From Streptomyces chromofuscus (GTDB lineage Bacteria; Actinomycetota; Actinomycetes; Streptomycetales; Streptomycetaceae), in contig NZ_CP063374.1 of assembly GCF_015160875.1 (NCBI RefSeq), positions 4,901,501 through 4,965,500 on the forward strand: 64,000 bases of DNA. The letters run 5' to 3'. The notes beneath the pieces are model-generated. The model ran no database searches. It was given only the letters and a program-made list of their open reading frames with translations, and was not told the origin of the DNA. Shown here in pieces: positions 23,990-35,100 of the stretch (positions are counted from its first letter, which is position 1; each line of letters begins with the position of its first letter). Made by a program: the position numbers and the translations under genes.

Positions 23990-24146
23990 GATGAACCCCA
24001 CCCCAGAGAAGGCCGCAGAGGGCCAGAGAAGAAGAAAGTCACTTGAGGCACATCCGTCGCAGGGATGGCCCACTTTCCCCAGCGAGTCGCACCGGGCAAG
24101 CGTCACAGCCCGGCAGAGCATCGTGACGTAGATCACTTAGAGCGAT

Positions 24147-25073
24147 TCAGGCGATGGCGATGCGGGGGTGGGCGGACGGTGTGATCCAGCCCATGATCCG
24201 GTCCATGGTGGCCCGGGGGACCGGGACGCAGCCCGCCGTCGCGCCGTTGCCGTTGACGTGCAGGAAGATGCCGGCACCGCGGCCGGGGGTGGCGGGCCGG
24301 CGGTTGAAGTCGATGACGAGCGCTTTGGCGTACCGGGTGGGGTAGTTGACGAGGTGCTCGCTGCCGCGTTCGCCGGACGCGGTGAGCGGGAAGTCCGCGC
24401 CCGCTTCGCAGCGCAGGGAGTTGTAGAACTGCGACTCGGGGTCCTCCACCCACCAGTCGTCGTCGGTGACCACGTGGTACGGCATGGCGGTGCCACCCGC
24501 CTCGACCCCGAAACCCTCGGTGAGGGTGTAGGTGCCGGTGGGGGTGGTGTAGGTGCCCTGGCGACGGGTTGCCCCGTCGGTCACGCCGTTGGAGCCGACG
24601 CGGGCGGCGCCGGTGCTGAACTGCGCCTTCCAGCCGGAGGACTGCTTGGCCCGGGCGGTGACGGTGGCGTAGGAGCCGCTCGCCTTGACCGTGATCAGCT
24701 GGGTGGCGTCGCCCACCTCCACCGGTACCGGGAAGTCGGGCGCGGCGGGTGCGGCGGGTGCCGGGGCGGTGTCCGCGCCGCGGGATCCGGCGCCCGTTCC
24801 GCCCGCCGCCTCCTCCGTGAGGCCGGCCGACGTGGAGGCGGATGCCGAGGCAGCACCGGAGGCGGAGGGGCCGGCGGACTTGGACGCGGAGGCGGAGGCG
24901 GTCGGCGACGGCGAGCCGGAGGCGTCGGCAGGGTTTGCCTCAAACGTCCGCGACACCTCGACCGCGTCACCGGCCGCGGCCTGTAAATCGTCCTGTCCGC
25001 CGCAGGCGGACGCCATCGCCAGCACGCTGACGACAGCGGTGGTGAGCAGTATCTGGCGGGGGAGGGCCTCCAT
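24147..25073 (-). CDS. L,D-transpeptidase-like lipoprotein
   Basis: The 308-residue exported protein has a lipobox (LAMASAC, about residues 18-24) for lipid attachment, a long Ser/Ala/Thr linker and a C-terminal domain with HVNGNGATAGCVPVPR, which is the H-x(n)-G-C motif expected in YkuD-type transpeptidases, here written A-T-A-G-C rather than S-H-G-C. The domain also has GTYTTPTGTYTL and MPYHVV, typical of these enzymes. They make 3-3 crosslinks in peptidoglycan or act as unspecialised wall proteins. It lies just downstream of the FG-GAP gene on the same strand, with the amidase upstream start only about 150 bases away. Confidence 0.82.
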   Translation of the reverse strand: MEALPRQILLTTAVVSVLAMASACGGQDDLQAAAGDAVEVSRTFEANPADASGSPSPTASASASKSAGPSASGAASASASTSAGLTEEAAGGTGAGSRGADTAPAPAAPAAPDFPVPVEVGDATQLITVKASGSYATVTARAKQSSGWKAQFSTGAARVGSNGVTDGATRRQGTYTTPTGTYTLTEGFGVEAGGTAMPYHVVTDDDWWVEDPESQFYNSLRCEAGADFPLTASGERGSEHLVNYPTRYAKALVIDFNRRPATPGRGAGIFLHVNGNGATAGCVPVPRATMDRIMGWITPSAHPRIAIA

Positions 25074-25306
25074 GCTGAGTTGCTTACGAGGGAGGGGGCG
25101 TGCCGGGGTGGCCGCCTGACCGGGTGGTGGACGGGGCCGACCGACGGGGCCGGCGGACGGCATGGCGAGGGGGACCGCGCGGGCGTGTGCCGCACGGTCC
25201 GTGAGGGGTCATGGACAATCGGCTCGGGGTGTGGCTGGAGCGGCCCGATCGGTGACAAGTGGGGTGGTGAAAAGCTCGTCCGGGGGCGAACTGCCGCGTC
25301 GGGAAA

Positions 25307-25885
25307 TCAAGTTCGGGGCAGGACGCCCGAGCAGGTGGCACGGCCGAAGACGCCGGTGGCGGTGGCGCTTCGGACATGCTTGCCCCGGACGGCCAGGGCG
25401 CACCGGGCCTGGCCGCCCTGCTCGCCGAGAACGATGCTGACAATCGGCTCCTTGCCGAGCGGGACGTCCACGGTCTTGCGCCAGGGCAGCGCGGCCGCCT
25501 TGACCACGACGGCCTCGCCGGATTCGCTGCGGGCCTGGTAGGTGATGTCGGCCGTGCCCTGGCCGGTCACCTCGTAGGTCACCGCGGCGGTGGGGGTGCG
25601 GTGTTCCGGCTTTGCGTCGTCCTCGCCCGGGCCGAGTACGCCGTAAAGGACGAGGCCACCGCAGGCGGACAGCGCGGCGCCGGCGAGGAGCAGGCCGGCG
25701 CGGTCGCCGGTGCGTTTCCTGTCCGCCGGTTTGTCCGCCGGTTTGTCCGCCGGTTTGTCGGCCGGAGTGTCCGCCCGTATGTCCGCCGAGTCTTCGGCGG
25801 TGGAGCCCGCCGATTCCTCGGGGCTCGAATCCGCCTCGTCCAGTTCGGGCTTTTCCGTATCGGAATCCTGGGTTCTGCCGCGCAC
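25307..25885 (-). CDS. MmpS-like membrane protein with a repetitive acidic N-terminus
   Basis: A 192-residue protein. The cytoplasmic N-terminus (about 55 residues) is Glu/Asp-rich and contains four near-identical DKPA units encoded by a 12-bp tandem repeat near 25727-25765. One membrane helix follows (about residues 63-85), then a domain with VTYEVTGQGTADITYQARS that fits the MmpS/MmpL-accessory beta-fold. MmpS proteins help MmpL transporters export lipids, but no MmpL gene is adjacent; the nearest is at 7918. GTG at 25885 follows GGGAGGGAT; a TTG six codons upstream is less likely. Confidence 0.75.
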   Translation of the reverse strand: MRGRTQDSDTEKPELDEADSSPEESAGSTAEDSADIRADTPADKPADKPADKPADRKRTGDRAGLLLAGAALSACGGLVLYGVLGPGEDDAKPEHRTPTAAVTYEVTGQGTADITYQARSESGEAVVVKAAALPWRKTVDVPLGKEPIVSIVLGEQGGQARCALAVRGKHVRSATATGVFGRATCSGVLPRT

Positions 25886-26156
25886 GCTCTGATCCCTCCC
25901 CAAACGCAGAATGGCCCCGTTCTCGGGTTGCAGCCGGGCGGTTATACATGATCCTGCGGGCTGAGCGCCAGCGACCGGAAATATCGGACTCCTCGTGTCC
26001 CCTTTGCTGCCAACTGCCCCTGATGCTTACTCGCTTGACAGCATGTCAGTGAGATGCGTAGAAACCTGGCGCCCCTGTCCACGGGCTCGTTTTTCCGCGG
26101 GGTGGGGTGATTTCCGGCGGCATGTTTATGCCATGACGCAACAGGAAAGGTTTGGC
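25886..26156. other. Divergent intergenic region upstream of the RHS gene
   Basis: About 270 bases separate the MmpS-like gene from the RHS gene on the other strand. It is somewhat less GC-rich than the flanks and must hold both promoters, but no -35/-10 pair is convincing. AGGAAAGG at 26143 is the likely ribosome-binding site of the RHS gene. Confidence 0.4.
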
Positions 26157-29100
26157 GTGAGACCCAGGTTGGGCAGGCTGGTGGCGTGCCTGGTGGTAGC
26201 TGCGGTGACGAGTACCGCGTTGCCTCAGGTCGCGTATGCGGCGCCCGCTGATGAGGGTGACGGCAAGGGGATTGTCGACACCGTCAAAAGCTGGTTCGCG
26301 GATGACGGAGATGATAGCGGCGGATTGGACAAGCCGCCGTCCCATGACGAATTGGGGATCGCGGACCGGGAGAAGGTTTCCTGGCCCAAGAGTGACCCGA
26401 AGGCCAAGCGCGTTCGGGAACTGACAGGAAAACGGACGTCGAACGCCCGGTTCTGGCAGATGTCGGACGGGCGGGTCGAAGCGGAGCTGTCGGCGGCGGC
26501 GACCTCGTACCGTTCCGGGTCGGGCAAGAAGGCGTCCTGGAAGTCGATCGACACGACGGTCCGCCCGTCTCAGACGAAGGGCTTCGAGTTCGCCAACACG
26601 ACGAACGAGGGCCGCAGCTGGTTCGGCACGGACGCGGACCGGCTGGTGCGCTTCCGCTCGCCGGACGGACGCTCGGTCACCCTGGGCCTCGACGGCGTGG
26701 ACAAGGGCCTGAAGCCGAAGGCCAAGGGCTCCACGGTCACGTACGACGACGCGGTCGAGGGCGCGGATCTGGAGTACGTGGTCGGCCCGGGCCGGGTGAA
26801 GGAGAACATCACCCTCGCCGAACGCCCGGACGGCCCGCTGAAGTTCACGTTCACGCTGGACACCGACGGGCTGATACCGAAAGCCCGCAAGGACGGTTCG
26901 GTCGCGCTGTACGGCGAGCTGCCGAACACACCGGTGATGGTGATCCCGGCGCCGTACATGACGGACGCGAAGAAGGCGGACGCCTCCGTCTACGGTAGGA
27001 CCTACAGCACCAAGGTCACGCAGAAGCTCACCAGGGACGGCAAGTCCTGGAAGCTCACCGTCACTCCGGACGCGAAGTGGCTGGCGTCGAAGGACCGTCA
27101 GTACCCGGTGGTGATCGACCCGACGATCACGATCGCCCCGTCACCGTCGCAGTCCCAGGACACGATGGTGCTGTCGGACCAGCCGGCGACGAACTTCAAC
27201 ACCACCTGGAAGCTGTCGGCGGGCCGCACCTCCGCAACGGCGAACTCCCGCTCACTGATCAAGTTCCCGCTGGACGAGATCCCGGCGGGCACGAAGATCG
27301 ACTCAGCGCGGCTGGAGATGTACTTCGACCAGGCGCACACCACGGCCACCACGGCCACCCAGATCGGCGTGTACCGGGCCACGGGTGCGTGGGACGAGAC
27401 GACGGCGACCTGGTCCAACACCAGCAGTCTGGTGGGCGAGCAGTCCGCCACGACGGTCCAGGTCGACGACGAGGACACGGGAACTGCGGCCGTCGGTGCC
27501 TGGCCGACCTCGGCAGCGACGACCAACGCGGTCGGCGACACCTTCCGCTACAACCTCGACTCGATCACCGGCGACTCCTTCACCTGGCCCGTGCGGGTGC
27601 CGGAGACGGCCACCTACCGGGTCGACGCGCACTACGTGCAGGGCGCCAACCGGGCCACCGCCGCCCCCTACACGGTGACCGCGGCCGGCGGCGTCACCAG
27701 CACCTACAACGTCAACCAGACCACCGGCTCCGGTGGCGTGTGGACGTCCCTGGGCGGCGACACCAACGAGCTGAGCTTCAACAAGGGCGGCGCGTACAAG
27801 GTCGAGCTCAAGGACACCAGCGTGCCGACCAGCCAGGCGCTGATCGCGGACGCGGTGCGTCTGGTCGACCCCGCGAAGATCACCAAGCAGGCGGGTCAGT
27901 ACAACCGCTGGCACAGCTTCCCGGTCGGCGACACGGTGCAGAAGTGGGTGAACGGCACGGCCGTCAACCACGGCTTCGTGCTGAAGGCGACCGACGAGGC
28001 GAACAACCCCCTAGGCGGCCCTCGCTACGAGTCCGGCGACGGCGACTACGGCGGCGAGACCTCCACGATCCCGCGGCTCACGGTCACCTACGGCAAGGTC
28101 GGCACCACGCTGAACTCCCCGACGGTGATCCACGGCACGGGTCCGGAGCTGTCCTGGAAGGCGTACTCCAACACCACCGGCGATGCCAACCTGAACATCG
28201 CCGAGTACCAGCTGCACCGCTCCACGCAGCAGGCGTTCACGCCGTCCGCGGCCACGCTGGTGGCGCCGATCGACAAGACGGCGACGACGTACACCGACAC
28301 CACCGCGACGCCGACGCCGGATTCGTCATCGGTGGAGATCGGGCGGTCGTACTACTACCAGATCGCGGTGAAGACGACCGACGGCCAGCTGCTGGGCTCG
28401 CCCACCCGCATCGTGGGAGTGCCGAAGGCCGGCCGCACGATGAAGCTGCTCCAAGGCACCGCGGCCGGCATCACGGACACCACGCTGTCGTCCACGACGC
28501 CGACCACCAACCTGGACACCATCAGTTCGGCGGGTGCGGGCCAGAACTGGCTGACGGTGGGCAACAACTCGCCCACGTACGGCAAGACCCGCGCGGTGAT
28601 GAAGTTCCCCACCGCCGACCTGCCCACCACCGCCACGGTGCTGGAATCCCGGCTGTTCATGTGGGGTGCGGAGACCACCACCGACACCGACGGCGCGATC
28701 TACGAACTCCGCGGCTTGACCAGGGACTTCAACGAAACCCAGGCCACCTGGAACAGCGCCGCCACCGGCACGGCGTGGACGGCGGCCGGCGGTGACTTCT
28801 CCTCGACGGTCTCGGACACCGTCGCCCAGGTCTCCGAGGTGGGCCGGCACTGGTGGGACGCCACGTCGCTGACCCAGGGCTGGGTGAAGACCCCGACGTC
28901 CAACAAGGGCGCGATGGTCAGGCTGAAGGACGAGAGCAGCACCGGACCGCAGGAACGGACGGTGTTCCTGGCCTCGGAGACCTCCGACCAGCAGCTCGGC
29001 CCGCTACTGCGGGTGATCTACGTCGACTCCACCACCGAGGACACGTACTACGCGCCGCAGACCCCGGCGCGCATGACCCCGAACTCGACGTACACGGTGC

Positions 29101-32100
29101 AGTTCACGGTCACCAACACGACGAGCTCTGCCTGGGCGAGCGGTGAGCGGCAGCTGTCGTACACCTGGAAGCTTCCGGACGGCACGGACGTGACCACCGG
29201 CGGCAACCAGCTGTCCACGGCGATCCCGGCGCTGTCGCCGGGCCAGTCGGCGACGATCCAGGCGCAGGTCAAGACGCCGATCAACTCGGACTCGGGCAGC
29301 AAGCGCACCGAGTACGTGCTCGGCTGGGACGTCAGGAAGGTCGCCGACGGCACCTGGCTGTCCGCCGGTACCGGCGGCATCCCGTCACTGAAGCAGAACG
29401 TGGCGGTGGAGGACCCGACGTCCAACGCGCTGGGCCTGGAGAAGTTCTACTCCTACACGGGGAAGAACACCGGGGCCGGGTCGACGGTGATGAACAACCT
29501 GGCGTCGGGCAACTCGGTGTGGTCGTACAACGCCATCAACAACCCGGGCCGCGGAGTCAACACCTTCTTCCGCGTCGCCTACAACTCGCTGGACACCTCG
29601 GACACCGTGCTCGGACACGGCTGGTCGGGCCAGGCCGCCGGGCCGCTGCGTCTCGGCGCTCCGCTGGACTTCCACCCGAACCCGAACCCGACCGAGGTCC
29701 GCCTCCCAGATGGTGACGGTACGACCCACGTCTTCCGCTGGGACGCCACCAACAGCGTGTGGAAGGCGCCGGCGGGCGTCCACTTCAAGCTGTCGTTCAA
29801 GACCGGCACCCAGTGCACGCCGGACAAGGACAACACCCCGGATGCCTGGACGCTGTTGCGCCCGGACGGCACGCGCTTCCTCTTCGGCTGCGACGGCTAC
29901 ATGACGTCGATCGTCGACAACGACGGCAACACGCAGACGTACACGTACGAGGAGCGCAAGTCCAACAACAAGCCGACCAAGTTCCTCACGTACATCACCG
30001 ACCCGGCTGGTAGGCAGTCGCTGCGGATCGACTACTACAAGAAGGGCGACGCGACCTACGACTACATCGACGACACGGGCGCCAAGGCCACCGGCAGCAA
30101 CCTGACCAACTCGAAGATCTACGATCACGTCAAGTCGGTCACGGACATCTCGGGCCGGAAGATCTCCTTCTTCTACACGACGAAGGGCCTGCTCGGTCAG
30201 TTCACCGACGGCGACGGCTCGTCCCAGCCGAAGGTGTTCAAGTTCACGTACGACGCCACCCAGGGCAACAAGAACGTCAAGCTGGTCACGGCCACCGACC
30301 CGCGTGGCAACGGCACCTCGCTGGCGTACTACGCCCCGCAGGCCGGCGACGACCCGAAGTACCACTGGTGGACGAAGACCATCACCGACCGCCTCGGCGG
30401 TAACACCGGCTTCGCGTACGCGGCGAACACCGCGAACACGAAGTTCACCGACACCACGGTCACCGACGCCGAGACGCACGCCACGAAGTACGTCACGGAC
30501 GACTTCGGCCGCCCGGTGCAGACCACCAACGCCAAGTCCCGGACCACAAAGATGAGCTGGGACGCGGACAACAACGTCACGTACGTGGAGGAGGCCAACG
30601 GCGCCAAGACCGCGTACTGCTACGACCCCAAGACGGGATACCCGCTGCGCCAGTGGGACGCCGAGGTCACCAAGAGTTGGACGTCGTTCAACCAGACCGA
30701 CTACTGCGACCCGGCGAAGTACCCGGCGAACGCCATCAAGTACGAGTACCAGACGCGCGCGGACGGCTACTCGGCCAACCTGTGGCGCAAGACATCGCCG
30801 CTGGGCAACATCTGGGAGTTCGGTTACGACTCCTTCGGCAACCAGACGTCCGTGACCGACCCGGAGGGCGTCGCCTCCGCCACGGCCGGCGACTACATGT
30901 CGACGACCGAGTACGACGTGTACGGCCAGCCGAAGAAGGACACCGACGCCAACGGCAACTCGACGACGTACGCGGACTACGGCCCGCACGGCTACCCGGC
31001 GAAGATCACGGACGCCAAGCTGGCGACCACGACCTTCACCTACGACGTGCGCGGCAACACCCGTGAGGTCGTCAACGACAAGGGCGCCAAGGTCACCCAG
31101 GACTACGACTACTTCGGCCGCCCGCTGGCGCAGACGCAGCCCAAGGAAGCCGGCGTGACCATCACGACGCCGGCCCCGGTCTACGACGCCAACAACAACA
31201 TCACCAAGGCGTTCGCGCCCAACGGCGCCGAGACCTCCTCGGTCTACGACGCGGCCGACCAGGTGACCGACGTCCTCGCCCCGAAGGACGAGACGACCGA
31301 CCCGGAGCGGCGCACCGTCACGACGTACGACAAGGTCGGCAACGTCAAGACGGTCACCGAGCCCAAGGGCACGCTGACCACCACGGCCGGTGACTACACG
31401 ACCACGTACTCCTACGACGAGATCTACCAGCCGGTCTCGGTGGTCAACGCCAAGGGCGACACGGTCTCCAGCACCTACGACACCGTCGGCAACCTGATCA
31501 CGGTCGTCGACCCGAAGAAGAACGCCACGACCGACCCCGACGACTTCACCACGAAGTACGACTACGACCTGAACCACCGGGTCGTGAAGACGACGGAAGC
31601 GGCGGGCAAGTTCACCACCGTCCACTACGACCTCGACGGCCGCACCGACCAGGCCACGGACGCCGAGGGCAACACGACGGAGACGACCTTCGACCGGCGT
31701 GGCCTCGCCAAGCAGGTCAAGGTCCCGTACTCCAAGGACGGCTCCGGCACCATCACCTACCGGACGACCCAGTTCCAGTACGACGAGGTCGGCAACCAGA
31801 CGAAGGAGATCAGCCCGCGCGGCGTCGAGACCACCGGCGACGCGACCGACTACACCACCGAGAAGATCTACGACGAGCTGAACCGGGTCAAGGAGACGCT
31901 GTCGCCGTTCAAGCAGGGCGACACCCGCTACGGCACGCCGGACCGCACGATCTACACCTACGACTCGGTCGGTCAGCTGAAGGAGGTCTCCGCTCCGCCG
32001 TCGCAGGGCCAGAGTGTCCGCAACGTCACGTCGTACGAGTACTACGACAACGGCTGGACCAAGTCGGCCACGGACGGCTTCGGCATCACGACGAAGTACG

Positions 32101-35100
32101 ACTACAACGTCCTGGGCCAGCAGACGAAGAACACGCTCATCTCGGCCGGCGGCTCCTCGCAGCGGACGATGACGTGGGACTTCTACCCCTCGGGCAACCA
32201 GAAGGCGCGCGGCGACGACGGTATCCCGGTGGGCAACCAGGTCGTGGTCGTCGACTCCTCGGATGTCAACAACGCGGCCGAACAGGGCAGCTGGAGTCCC
32301 TCCCAGGCCATGGGCCAGTGGGGCTACGACGTCCGCACCAACGGTGCGGGCACCGGCGCGGACACGTTCACCTGGCAGCTGAACATCCCGCAGGACGGCA
32401 CGTACGAGGTCTTCGTCCGGCACGGTGACGTGACCGGCGCGGCCACCGACGCGAAGTTCCAGATCACGCACTCGTCGGGCACGGTGACCAAGACGGTCAA
32501 CCAGGCCACGGGTTCAAACACATGGATCTCGGTCGGCTCGTACACCTTCACCGAGTCCGGCACGCAGAAGGTCACCCTGACCGACGCCGCCAACGGCACG
32601 GTGATCGCCGACGCGATCAAGCTGGTGCGCTCCAACACGGGTGAGACCGACAACGAGCGCAAGGACTTCACGTACAAGTACGACGCCAACAGCTTGCTGA
32701 CGGAGGTCAAGGACCTCTCGCCGGGGGCCAAGGCCGACACGTACACGATGTCCTACGACGAGCTCGACCAGCTGTCGAAGGTCGAGGAGAAGCTGGGCAG
32801 CACGGTCAAGAACACGACCTCGCTGACCTACGACGCCAACGGCAACCCGCTGACCACCACGCACGACGTGACGTGGTCGAAGGCGGAGTACGACGTCCGG
32901 GACATGATCTGGCGGATCACCAACGCGGACTCACCCGGGGCCGGCAACGAACAGATCACGACCTTCACCTACACCGACCGCGGCCAGCCGCTGAAGCAGA
33001 CCAAGCCCAACGGCAACACGGTCGACTACGCCTACTGGCTCAACGGCGCGGTGAAGCAGCAGGTCGAGAAGAAGGCGGACGGGACCACCGTGGTGGCCCA
33101 GCACGACCTGGAGTACGACCCGAACGGGAACCGCTCCAAGGACACCGCGAAGGTCATGAACGCCGACAACTCGGCGACCTACCTGAACACCGTCTCGACG
33201 TTCGCCTACGACCCGCAGGACCGCATCCAGAAGGTCACCAAGACCGGGGATGCGGCGGGCACGGAGGAGTACTTCTACGACGGCAACTCCAACATCGTCG
33301 AGCAGAAGATCGGTGCGGCGGGCAGCGAGGTCATCACGACCTCGACGTACGACCGCAACCGGCTGCTGAAGACGACCACGTCGGGTGTCGCCTCGACGTA
33401 CAACTACGACCCGCTGGGCCGCCTGGACACGGTGTCGTCCAACGGCTCCACGCAGGAGAAGTACACCTACGACGGCTTCGACCGCATCGCCAAGCACACG
33501 GGCGGCACGGGTGCGTCGGCGAAGACGACGACGTACGTGTACGACGCCTTCGACCGCACCGCCTCGCAGACCACGTCCGGGACGACGGGGAAGACCACGC
33601 TCTTCACCTACCTGGGCATGGAGGACAAGGTGCTGCGGGAGGAGGTCGCCGGCAAGGCGACCAAGTCCTACCAGTACTCGCCGTGGGGCCAGAAGCTGAC
33701 CCAGATCAAGCACAACACCGACGGCACGAAGGAGTACTCGCAGTTCCTCTACCACCCCAAGGGTGACGTGGAGGCGATCACCAAGACGGACGGCACCACG
33801 CGTGCGACCTACGGCTACACGGCGTACGGCTCGGACGACGACAAGCAGTTCACCGGTGCCGACAAGCCGGACGCGCAGAACCCCGACAAGGAGGCGTACA
33901 ACGAGTACCGCTTCAATGCGCAGCGGTACGACGACGGTTCCGGCACCTACGACATGGGCTTTCGGAACTACTCCCCGGGCCTGAACCGGTTCCTGACCCG
34001 TGACATGTACGGCGGCGCCCTGGACGACATGTCCCTGGCCACCGACCCGTACACCGGCAACCGGTACGCGTTCGCGGGCGGCAACCCGATCTCGTTCGTG
34101 GAGCTGGACGGTCACCTCTTCGGTCTCGACGTCTCCCTGTCCGACGTGGGCCACGCCGCGTTGGACGTGGCGGGCATGGTCCCGGTGATCGGCGAGGCGG
34201 CGGACGTCGCCAACGGCATCTGGTACGCGGCCGAGGGCAACTACGCGGATGCCGCGCTGTCGATGGCGGCGGCGGTACCGGGCATCGGCGCCGCCGCCAC
34301 GGCGGCCAAGTACGCCAAGAAGGGTGCGAAGGCCGTCGACGCCGTCAGGAGCGGCAGCAAGACGAGCAAGAAGACCAAGACTGCAAAGGGCGGGGGCAAG
34401 AAGGGCGGGGGCAAGCACGCCAAGCCCAAGGACAAGAAGCCCACGAAGCAGGCCGGCCAGTGCAAGAAGGGGAGCAAGAAGAAGAACAGCTTCGTCCCCG
34501 GCACCAAGGTCCTGATGGCCGACGGATCCACCAAGGCCATCGAGGACGTCAAGCAGGGCGAGTGGGTCCTGGCCTCCGACCCTGAGACCGGCGACCTGCA
34601 GGCCCGCCCGGTCACCGACACCATCACCGGTGACGGCGTGAAGCACCTGGTCACCCTGACCATCGACCCCGACAGCAAGGACGGCAAGGCCAAGCCCAGC
34701 ACCATCACGGCCACGGCCAACCACCCCTTCTGGCTGCCGGACTACGGCCGCTGGGCCGAGGCCGGTGAACTCGAACCGGGGATGTGGCTGCAGACCGCGG
34801 CCGGCACCTGGGTCCAGATCACCGCAATCGACAACGCCCACCGCAGCCAGAAGGTCCACAACCTCACCGTCGACGGCCAGCACACGTACTACGTGCTGGC
34901 AGGAGACTCGTCGGTTCTCGTCCACAACGACAACGCCGCCGAGGTCTGCAAGACGGCAGCTGGCAAGGCCAGTTACAAGCGGCTCAAGGATGCCGTGGCC
35001 CAGGCGGCGGCGCGGCCCGCGAGTGCCGTGAAGACCAGTCTCAGCCCCGCGCAGATCGCCGCTGGCAAGAAGCTCCCCTTCCTCAAGAGGATGTTCATCG

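Noticed and set aside
21047..24046. A 999-codon plus-strand frame opposite the FG-GAP gene
   Set aside because: Shadow of the repeats; the amidase and FG-GAP motifs are on the minus strand.
29385..32471. A 1,028-codon open frame on the minus strand opposite the RHS gene
   Set aside because: The sequence is Val/Arg/Leu/Gly-repetitive, mirroring the YD repeats of the real gene. No domain or ribosome-binding site is visible.
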